Source: Cocleimonas sp.
GTDB taxonomy: Bacteria > Pseudomonadota > Gammaproteobacteria > Thiotrichales > Thiotrichaceae
Assembly (NCBI GenBank): GCA_023145535.1
Contig: JAGLDQ010000118.1
Location: 1-5,338, forward strand
Reading direction: 5' to 3'
DNA length: 5,338 nucleotides
Part shown: one piece after another, positions 1 to 5,160 of the stretch
How the letters are laid out: each line of letters begins with the position of its first letter
How positions within the stretch are numbered: position 1 is the stretch's first letter
Notes under the pieces: generated by a model
Told to the model about the DNA's origin: nothing
Database searches by the model: none
Seen by the model: the letters and a program-made list of their open reading frames with translations, nothing else
Program-made: the position numbers and the translations under genes

Positions 1-131
1 GTGTTGTGCCATTAACAGGCTTTGGTAGCACTATTAATGGCTTTCGTATGACTTTATTGCAACAGGATGATGTAATTTTTACGCAGACTCTAGAACTAAT
101 TGGTGAGGCTATTGCGGAATACTATCAGTAA
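1..131 (+). CDS. C-terminal fragment of an unrecognised protein
   Basis: An open frame enters from the left edge (first full codon at position 3) and runs 42 codons to a TAA at 129-131. The other two + frames close within about 30 bases. The visible residues begin VVPLTGFGSTINGF and end with an amphipathic-looking segment, LELIGEAIAEYYQ, that could be a C-terminal helix. No catalytic motif, membrane segment or signature that I recognise is present, so no function is given. It is oriented towards the esterase gene. Two inverted repeats follow within 165 bases, but neither has a U-tract on this strand, so its transcription end is unclear. The frame is convincing mainly because it is uninterrupted to the window edge. 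At 42 codons this remains moderate evidence. Confidence 0.55.
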   Translation, partial: VVPLTGFGSTINGFRMTLLQQDDVIFTQTLELIGEAIAEYYQ

Positions 132-166
132 TTCAAGAGAGATAGAGCGCTTCCACAGTAGTTTTA

Positions 167-200
167 GCAGAATACGAAAAATTGTGGTTTCATATTCTGC
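167..200. repeat. Inverted repeat / hairpin without a U-tract
   Basis: Arms 167-179 and 188-200 form a 13-position stem around an 8-base loop (180-187). Outer arms GCAGAATA (167-174) and TATTCTGC (193-200) pair perfectly, and inner GAAA (176-179) pairs with TTTC (188-191). The single mismatch, 175 with 192, is C-A in + strand RNA but becomes a G-U wobble in - strand RNA, so the fold is better for the - transcript. No run of T follows on either strand, so it is not a standard intrinsic terminator. It lies between two convergent genes and could protect a 3' end or help rho-dependent termination. Confidence 0.55.
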
Positions 201-263
201 ATTGTGCCAATTTCATGCAACCTACAGAGAAGTTGAGTTGTGTTGAATTGAAGGATGCCTAAA

Positions 264-294
264 TAGGACTGAAAAAATAAAGTTTTCAGTCCTA
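264..294. terminator. Perfect 12-bp hairpin at the esterase 3' end, possible terminator
   Basis: Arms 264-275 (TAGGACTGAAAA) and 283-294 (TTTTCAGTCCTA) are perfectly complementary across a 7-base loop. The esterase stop codon (TAG on the - strand, 292-294) lies inside the stem. On the - strand the stem is followed only by ATTTAGG-like sequence, not a proper U-tract; on the + strand none follows either. Position and symmetry suggest a 3'-end structure serving one or both convergent genes. The missing U-tract and AT-rich stem leave its efficiency doubtful. Confidence 0.45.
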
Positions 295-1032
295 CATCAT
301 TTGTGCAAAACGCTTACCTAACGCTAACTGTCCTTTGGTATCAAAATGTATTTGATCATTTGTTTTGCTCAAATCATCCGTAGAAATCATTTTAATATAA
401 GGTGATGCCTTGGCTAACTGTTCTTGTACTGCTCTAATATTCGGTATCGCGGGACGAAAGGCTTCTGGAACACTAATCCGTGCAATGACAAAGGGAATTT
501 TATTATGATGGAAGTCACTTTTCAGCATGTTAATAAATCTTTGCATATTCTTTTTATACTGATTTGCTAACGGTACTGATTTACTATCTCTTTCTCCATG
601 CATCCATAACACGCCATTAATTTTTGGCATTTTGCCTTGATTGCTTTTTTTTACTTGCTTTATTAACGTATCGTAGTGCCTACCTCTAGCCTTTGAAATC
701 CAATCTTTCATTAATGAACCACCAGGTGCGAATTTAATCAAGCGTATTGAGTCTCTTGGATATTTTCTTGCTACGATATGAGCGAAAGCTATTTCTGGTC
801 CAAATGTGTTTAAGTTATTTATTTTAATCGGTTTTCCATGTAGGTATATTTCTATATTTGGGGGTAACGCTTTTTGACTTGCGGTTAGTTTAGCGACTTT
901 TCCCTGACCTGACATATTGGATTGTCCTAATAATAAATAGACCCGTTGTTGTTCTGCAAAAACGGCTGTTGATAGGAATGAGGTAAGAAATAACGTAATT
1001 GCCAATGAGAAGACTTTATTTTTAAATTTCAT
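292..1032 (-). CDS. Secreted SGNH-type carbohydrate esterase (SASA/CE6-like)
   Basis: This 246-residue protein resembles the sialate O-acetylesterase-like (SASA/DUF303, carbohydrate esterase family 6) branch of SGNH hydrolases, which remove acetyl groups from sugars or polysaccharides. Residues 1-26 form a signal peptide: basic MKFKNK, a hydrophobic core, then a likely cleavage after AVFA (26/27), so it should act in the periplasm or outside the cell. The GQSN block (36-39) supplies the presumed nucleophile Ser38. FAPGGSLMKDW (101-111) fits the conserved glycine block, WMHGERD (143-149) corresponds to the family's WxQGExD block with His in place of Gln, and DQIHF (226-230) supplies the presumed Asp226 and His229. 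The start follows no strong Shine-Dalgarno sequence, but the signal peptide begins right at this Met. The gene stands alone, downstream of the clpA terminator, and is more AT-rich (about 36% G+C) than sampled clpA. The substrate cannot be read from the sequence. Confidence 0.85.
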   Translation of the reverse strand: MKFKNKVFSLAITLFLTSFLSTAVFAEQQRVYLLLGQSNMSGQGKVAKLTASQKALPPNIEIYLHGKPIKINNLNTFGPEIAFAHIVARKYPRDSIRLIKFAPGGSLMKDWISKARGRHYDTLIKQVKKSNQGKMPKINGVLWMHGERDSKSVPLANQYKKNMQRFINMLKSDFHHNKIPFVIARISVPEAFRPAIPNIRAVQEQLAKASPYIKMISTDDLSKTNDQIHFDTKGQLALGKRFAQMM

Positions 1033-1052
1033 ATTATTTTCATTTCGTTTTT

Positions 1053-1081
1053 AGGATACTCAATAGAGTCACGACTGACAG
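1053..1081 (-). promoter_or_regulatory. Weak sigma70-like promoter candidate for the esterase
   Basis: On the - strand, CTGTCA (1076-1081, 4 of 6 matches to TTGACA) is followed after 17 bases by TATCCT (1053-1058, 4 of 6 matches to TATAAT). This would start transcription about 15 bases before the esterase ATG. It lies just after the clpA terminator, where a separate promoter would be needed. The match is poor enough to occur by chance. Confidence 0.3.
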
Positions 1082-1105
1082 CATTAGTTCATTATTAAAA
1101 ATGAC

Positions 1106-1142
1106 AAAAAAGCCCATCGAGTATTAACAAGATAGGCTTTTT
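1106..1142 (-). terminator. Rho-independent terminator of the clpS-clpA operon
   Basis: In - strand RNA, GCCTATC (from 1131-1137) pairs with GATGGGC (from 1112-1118), including one G-U pair, around a 12-base loop. The stem is flanked by an A5 run and followed directly by a T6 run (1106-1111). This is the textbook intrinsic layout and begins 26 bases after the clpA stop. It should insulate the downstream esterase gene from the operon. On the + strand the G-U becomes a C-A mismatch, and no + gene needs it. Confidence 0.85.
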
Positions 1143-1167
1143 GAAGATCAAGATAGGAGTCAAAAAC

Positions 1168-3453
1168 TTAGGCAGGAACGGCCTTCTCTCCATAAGCTAG
1201 TGTTAATTTCCCTGATTTTTCACTAATACGCACCGTCCCCCCTTTATTTAGTTTTCCAAATAGAAGCTCATCGGCTAAAGGTCGCTTGATTTGATCTTGA
1301 ATCAGACGTTCCATTGGACGTGCGCCCATTTTCACATCATAGCCTTCTTTAGCTAACCAACGCTTGGCTTTATCATCCACAATGAGGGTTACATCTTTAG
1401 CAATTAATTGTGTTTCTAAACGAATCAAAAACTTATCAACAATTGATACAATCACTTTAGGTATTAATGCTTTGAATTGAATGGTTGCATCCAAACGATT
1501 GCGGAATTCTGGCGTGAATGTTAATTCAAGCGCTTTCCCAATATCAGTCGCATGGTCTTGTTTAGTAAAGCCCACAGAGCGACGACTAATGTCCTGTGCG
1601 CCTGCATTACTGGTCATAACCAAGATCACATTACGAAAATCTACTTTGCGACCATTGCTATCAGTAAGGCTACCATTATCCATAATTTGTAATAGGATAT
1701 TGTACACATCAGGATGTGCTTTTTCGATTTCATCCAATAATAAAACGGCATGAGGGTTTTTATTAACAGCGTCTGTTAGCAAGCCGCCCTCTTCAAAACC
1801 TACATAGCCTGGAGGCGCACCAATTAAGCGGGATACCGTATGACGCTCCATGTATTCGGACATATCAAAACGTAATAACTCAATCCCTAGATGCTCCGAT
1901 AACTGTTTAGTCACTTCTGTTTTACCAACCCCTGTTGGACCGGCGAATAAGAAAGAACCAATGGGCTTATTATCATCACGCAATCCTGAGCGCGCTAATT
2001 TAATGGCCGTAGCTAATTGATCAATCGCTTCATCTTGCCCAAAGACAACCCGCTTTAGATTCTTATCTAGTTTCTTAAGCACATCCATGTCCGATGAGGA
2101 CACTGTTTTTGGCGGAATACGTGCCATCTTAGCGATAATCGCCTCAACATCGCTCACTGAAATCGTCTTTTTACGGGTTGATTTTGGCTCTAATTGACGA
2201 CGCGCACCCGCTTCATCAATGACATCTATCGCTTTATCGGGCAGGTGACGATCAGTAATGTAGCGCGCTGATAGCTCGGCTGCTGTCTCTAGTGCAGGCA
2301 ACGTATATTTCACATCATGATATTTTTCATAATGTATTTTTAGCCCTTTTAGAATAAGGAATGTCTCATCAATTGTTGGCTCATTAATATCAATTTTCTG
2401 GAAGCGGCGTGCTAGCGCTCTGTCCTTCTCAAAAATACTATGATATTCCTGATAGGTCGTTGACCCCATGCATTTTAACTCACCTGATGCTAGCATAGGT
2501 TTAATCAGGTTGGATGCATCCATTGTGCCACCAGAAGTTGCCCCTGCGCCAATAATAATATGGATTTCATCAATAAACAAAATCGCATGATCTTCATCTT
2601 TGATTTGATTGAGCACAGCTTTCAAGCGCTTTTCAAAATCACCGCGATATTTAGTACCTGCCACTAATGCGCCCAGATCAAGCGAATAAATAACCGCATC
2701 TTGCAATACTTCGGGCACTTCTTTATCGATAACACGCTTAGCAAGCCCTTCTGCTATGGCTGTTTTGCCAACACCTGCTTCACCAACCAAGAGTGGATTG
2801 TTTTTACGGCGACGACACAGTACCTGTACAGCACGTTCAATTTCATCATCCCGACCAATTAACGGATCAATTTTTCCAGCTTCTGCTTTTTCGTTAAGAT
2901 TGCTGGCAAAACGCTGTAAGGGTGTTTCTGCGGGCTCTTCATTTTCCACCATGGAAATATCATCAGACATTTCACTATCAGGATCGTCATCCATTAGGAA
3001 TTCACCTAAAGATAGCTCATCTTCTGTTTTATGAATACCATGAGAAACATAGTTCACCAAATCTAGGCGTGACATATCTTGACGCGAAAGATAGTAAACA
3101 GCATGAGATTCAGGTTCACCAAAAATGGCAACCAAAATATTCTCACCCGTGACTTCACCTTTTCCTGATGCTTGCACATGGTAAACAGAACGTTGTATTA
3201 CGCGCTGAAAACCTAATGTTGGCTCAGTATCGCCTTCGCCTTCGTTGAGTATGGGCGTGCTTTCTTCAATAAAGCTCTCCAACTCTGTTTGTAACACGGG
3301 TATATCGATTCCACAGGCTCGTAACGCTTCAGCGGCACTTGGGTTACTGGTCATTGCCAATAACAAATGCTCGACCGTTACAAATTCATAGCGTTTATTG
3401 CGCGCTTGTGTAAACAGACGATTTATTGAATATTCAACTTCTGCACTTAACAT
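1168..3453 (-). CDS. clpA: ClpA, ATP-dependent unfoldase subunit of ClpAP
   Basis: ClpA is a hexameric AAA+ unfoldase that threads substrates into the ClpP protease in the cytoplasm. From the chosen start (MLSAEVEYS) the protein is 761 residues, close to the 758 of E. coli ClpA. Residues 1 to about 142 form the double Clp N domain that docks ClpS. An acidic linker (144-176) follows. AAA-1 has Walker A GEAGVGKT (224-231), Walker B ILFIDE (291-296) and pore loop KYRG (268-271). AAA-2 has Walker A GPTGVGKT (505-512), Walker B LLLDE (571-575), pore loop GYVG (549-552) and sensor-2 GARP (710-713). No ClpB/ClpC middle coiled coil separates the two ATPase domains, and VGF (627-629) sits where E. coli has the ClpP-docking IGL loop; both support ClpA. 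The frame extends 20 codons further upstream to 3513, but that would overlap clpS, has no family counterpart and ignores the GGAAGAGG ribosome binding site before 3453. Confidence 0.97.
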   Translation of the reverse strand: MLSAEVEYSINRLFTQARNKRYEFVTVEHLLLAMTSNPSAAEALRACGIDIPVLQTELESFIEESTPILNEGEGDTEPTLGFQRVIQRSVYHVQASGKGEVTGENILVAIFGEPESHAVYYLSRQDMSRLDLVNYVSHGIHKTEDELSLGEFLMDDDPDSEMSDDISMVENEEPAETPLQRFASNLNEKAEAGKIDPLIGRDDEIERAVQVLCRRRKNNPLLVGEAGVGKTAIAEGLAKRVIDKEVPEVLQDAVIYSLDLGALVAGTKYRGDFEKRLKAVLNQIKDEDHAILFIDEIHIIIGAGATSGGTMDASNLIKPMLASGELKCMGSTTYQEYHSIFEKDRALARRFQKIDINEPTIDETFLILKGLKIHYEKYHDVKYTLPALETAAELSARYITDRHLPDKAIDVIDEAGARRQLEPKSTRKKTISVSDVEAIIAKMARIPPKTVSSSDMDVLKKLDKNLKRVVFGQDEAIDQLATAIKLARSGLRDDNKPIGSFLFAGPTGVGKTEVTKQLSEHLGIELLRFDMSEYMERHTVSRLIGAPPGYVGFEEGGLLTDAVNKNPHAVLLLDEIEKAHPDVYNILLQIMDNGSLTDSNGRKVDFRNVILVMTSNAGAQDISRRSVGFTKQDHATDIGKALELTFTPEFRNRLDATIQFKALIPKVIVSIVDKFLIRLETQLIAKDVTLIVDDKAKRWLAKEGYDVKMGARPMERLIQDQIKRPLADELLFGKLNKGGTVRISEKSGKLTLAYGEKAVPA

Positions 3454-3457
3454 AATT

Positions 3458-3778
3458 CTACGCCTCTTCCATAGTACATAACAACGGGTGCTGACTCTCA
3501 CGCGAATATTCATTCACTCTGTCAACTTTGGTTTCCGCTATCTCTTTAGTATAGATGCCACAAACACCTTTGCCTTTTTCATGAACACTGAGCATCACGC
3601 GTGTTGCTGCTTCTTGATCCAAACCGAAAAAATTTTGCAATATGCCAACGACAAATTCCATCGGTGTGTAATCATCGTTCAATATTATAACTTTATATCG
3701 TGATGGTTCTTTAACTTTTGGGCGGGATTCCTCTACCGCCAAACCTAAATCATGATCTGATTCCTGTGAGTTCGCCAT
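3458..3778 (-). CDS. clpS: ClpS, N-degron adaptor of ClpAP
   Basis: ClpS recognises proteins with destabilising N-terminal residues and delivers them to the ClpA N domain for ClpAP degradation. The protein has 106 residues, the E. coli length, and aligns without gaps through the core. Substrate-pocket residues known from E. coli ClpS are all present at the same numbers: Asn34, Asp35, Asp36, Thr38, Pro39, Met40, Met62, Val65 and His66. The ClpA-contact residues Glu79 and Lys84 in the EIAETK segment are kept too. The first 25 residues are the variable, charged extension that in E. coli is needed for delivery. The gene is first in a two-gene operon: its TAG is four bases before the clpA ATG, and its last codons carry the clpA ribosome binding site, so translation is probably coupled. 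Its own Shine-Dalgarno sequence is weak (AGAAAG about nine bases before ATG). Confidence 0.97.
   Translation of the reverse strand: MANSQESDHDLGLAVEESRPKVKEPSRYKVIILNDDYTPMEFVVGILQNFFGLDQEAATRVMLSVHEKGKGVCGIYTKEIAETKVDRVNEYSRESQHPLLCTMEEA
3460..3470 (-). promoter_or_regulatory. clpA ribosome binding site inside the clpS 3' end
   Basis: The - strand reads GGAAGAGG, then CGTAG AATT, then the clpA ATG at 3453. The purine-rich Shine-Dalgarno sequence therefore lies in the clpS codons for Glu-Glu-Ala, with the clpS stop between it and the start. It decides the clpA start at 3453 over the longer open frame and suggests that ribosomes finishing clpS reinitiate on clpA. Confidence 0.75.
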
Positions 3779-3803
3779 AAATACTACTTTCTACCTTAAA
3801 ATT

Positions 3804-3812
3804 ATTGTAGCA
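3804..3812 (-). promoter_or_regulatory. Extended -10 promoter element for clpS-clpA
   Basis: The - strand reads TGCTACAAT, matching the extended -10 consensus TGnTATAAT at all but one position. No good -35 box lies 16-18 bases upstream, as is common for extended -10 promoters. Transcription would start near 3797, giving a leader of about 20 bases ahead of the clpS ATG at 3778. Confidence 0.55.
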
Positions 3813-3985
3813 GATATCTACCTGCTATTAGCCCTGATTCTTATCGTCTCTTTTTGCTGACCGCTTTGAAGTACTCAGGTTCATTATCTTCGATTTATTA
3901 GTTTTCAAACAACATTAAATCCTAATAAGATACTATCGACTATTGGGCAGTATACCTATAAAACAAGAGAATTCCCTGTAAAAAC

Positions 3986-4014
3986 TATCCACACCCTCAA
4001 TGAGAACTTATAGT
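3986..4014 (+). promoter_or_regulatory. Weak promoter candidate for the PfkB kinase gene
   Basis: TATAGT (4009-4014) matches the -10 consensus at five of six positions. TATCCA (3986-3991), 17 bases upstream, is a poor -35 box with three of six matches. The leader to the ATG at 4077 would be about 55 bases. This is the best candidate I found upstream of the gene, but AT-rich sequence produces such matches by chance. Confidence 0.3.
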
Positions 4015-4076
4015 ATTTTCTCTCTAGTGCTACTACACTCCTGTGCAAATTAATCAGTCCGAAGGAAAAATATATC

Positions 4077-5060
4077 ATGAAATACCACGTTTATGGCATT
4101 GGCAATGCATTAGTTGATATGGAGTTTGAGGTGACAGACGATTTTCTACAACAACAAGCCATAGAAAAAGGGTTGATGACGCTCATAGAGGAAGAAAAAC
4201 AGCATCAGCTATCAGAAAATCTAGTGAATACCTTTGGTTTAAAAAAGCGGGCAGGGGGGGGCTCTGCTGCTAATACCATCGTTGCGATTAGTCAATTAGG
4301 GGGTAATACATTTTATGCCTGTAAAGTTGCGGATGATGAAGGTGGCAATTTTTACATGCAAGACCTGCAAGAAGCGGGGGTTGAAACCAAACTAGATCAA
4401 GTTAAAGGGAAAGGCGTTACGGGTAAATGCATGGTCATGGTGACTGATGATGCAGAGCGCACCATGAATACATATCTTGGTATCACCTCTGATTTTTGTG
4501 ATGCGGATTTACATTTTGATGAACTTGCAAATTCAGAATACCTTTATATTGAAGGTTATTTGGTAACCTCTGATTGCTCTCGTGAAGCCGCTATTGCAGC
4601 GCGTAAAATGGCCGCTAAAAATAAGGTTAAAACTGCTTTTACCTTCTCAGATCCCGCGATGGTGACTTATTTTAAAGAGGGTGTAGCGGAAATTATTGGT
4701 GATGGGGTTGATGTATTATTCTGTAATGAGGAAGAAGCGCAAACGTATACATCAACCGATAATCTAGAGGGTGCGATTAGAGAACTTGAGAAGATCGCCA
4801 AAAAAATCATTATTACGCAAGGCAAAGATGGTGCCACCATTATTACGGATGGAAAACGCACAACTGTTGATGCTAAACAAGTAGCTGCTGTTGATACCAA
4901 TGGTGCGGGCGATATGTTTGCGGGTGCCTTTATGTATGGTTTAACACAAGGTTATAGTGATGAAGAAGCTGGTAATTTAGCAACACAGGCAGCGGCTGAA
5001 GTGGTAACTACGTTTGGTGCGCGCTTAAAGAAAGAGAGTTTACAAGCATTGTTGTCCTAA
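4077..5060 (+). CDS. PfkB/ribokinase-family kinase, probable adenosine kinase
   Basis: This 327-residue cytoplasmic kinase belongs to the ribokinase/PfkB family and resembles proteins annotated as adenosine kinase in gammaproteobacteria, which would convert adenosine to AMP in purine salvage. GIGNALVDMEFEV (7-19) is the N-terminal strand with the substrate-binding Asp. GGSAANTIVAISQLGG (61-76) is PfkB signature 1. NEEEA (217-221) gives the NxxE phosphate/Mg motif. TQGKDGA (247-253) fits the ATP site, and DTNGAGDMFAGA (273-284) is signature 2, with Asp279 as the presumed catalytic base and GAGD as the anion hole. The start is supported by AAGGA ten bases upstream and by the N-terminal strand beginning directly after it. 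The gene is divergent from clpS and convergent with a SuhB-like gene. A run of eight G bases (4254-4261) lies in codons 60-62. Family membership is certain; the substrate is inferred, and another nucleoside or a sugar remains possible. Confidence 0.9.
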   Translation: MKYHVYGIGNALVDMEFEVTDDFLQQQAIEKGLMTLIEEEKQHQLSENLVNTFGLKKRAGGGSAANTIVAISQLGGNTFYACKVADDEGGNFYMQDLQEAGVETKLDQVKGKGVTGKCMVMVTDDAERTMNTYLGITSDFCDADLHFDELANSEYLYIEGYLVTSDCSREAAIAARKMAAKNKVKTAFTFSDPAMVTYFKEGVAEIIGDGVDVLFCNEEEAQTYTSTDNLEGAIRELEKIAKKIIITQGKDGATIITDGKRTTVDAKQVAAVDTNGAGDMFAGAFMYGLTQGYSDEEAGNLATQAAAEVVTTFGARLKKESLQALLS

Positions 5061-5102
5061 ATTGTTAGGCTGTACTAGTTTTTAATTATGTAAGGAACAT
5101 CA

Positions 5103-5138
5103 ATGCTAAAACGTACTCAACAAACCCCTAAAACATAA
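5103..5138 (+). other. Possible 11-codon mini-ORF with a good ribosome binding site
   Basis: An ATG at 5103 is preceded by AAGGA (5092-5096) at six bases and opens an 11-codon frame (MLKRTQQTPKT) ending in TAA at 5136-5138. It lies 42 bases after the kinase stop and overlaps the 5' arm of the following hairpin. It could be a translated micro-peptide, the remnant of a lost gene or chance. I do not recognise the peptide. Confidence 0.2.
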
Positions 5139-5160
5139 GGATTTGCTGGGTTACGTTTTT
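5108..5160. terminator. Bidirectional terminator-like hairpin between kinase and suhB-like genes
   Basis: Outer arms AAAACGTA (5108-5115) and TACGTTTT (5152-5159) pair perfectly. With one bulged T at 5151, the pairing continues imperfectly inwards (CTCAACAAACC against GGATTTGCTGGG, with two mismatches). The + strand ends in T5 (5156-5160) and the - strand in T4, with matching A runs on the opposite sides. Its place between two convergent genes, touching the stop of the - strand gene (5159-5161), fits a shared terminator. The long imperfect stem makes strength uncertain. Confidence 0.6.

Larger units (their letters stand above)
3779..4076. other. Divergent intergenic region between clpS and the kinase gene
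   Basis: These 298 bases hold no credible gene. The clpS-proximal end carries an extended -10 box on the - strand, and the kinase-proximal end a weak -10 candidate on the + strand plus an AAGGA ribosome binding site (4062-4066). A 7-base, nearly all-AT inverted repeat (TTATTAG 3895-3901, CTAATAA 3922-3928) lies mid-region and could be chance. No tRNA, riboswitch or recognisable operator was seen. Confidence 0.6.

Noticed and set aside
132..1105. Esterase plus flanking hairpins as an integron gene cassette
   Set aside because: The hairpins do not carry the attC core ends (RYYYAAC and GTTRRRY), and no integrase or att site is visible.
1481..1753. 90-codon open frame on the + strand
   Set aside because: It lies antisense within the AAA-2 part of clpA, has serine- and arginine-rich low-information sequence and no family resemblance; it is a shadow of clpA.
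2756..3152. Two overlapping + strand open frames (2756-3034 and 2922-3152)
   Set aside because: Both are antisense to clpA AAA-1 and its linker, with compositions typical of antisense frames and no recognisable domain.
3488..3703. 71-codon + strand open frame
   Set aside because: It is entirely antisense to clpS, whose identity is certain; there is no convincing ribosome binding site or domain.
3895..3928. Inverted repeat TTATTAG/CTAATAA as an operator
   Set aside because: Only seven nearly all-AT base pairs with a 20-base spacer, and not placed over a convincing promoter; likely chance.
4667..4900. 77-codon - strand open frame
   Set aside because: It is antisense to the kinase gene's second half; the protein looks like a reverse-strand shadow.
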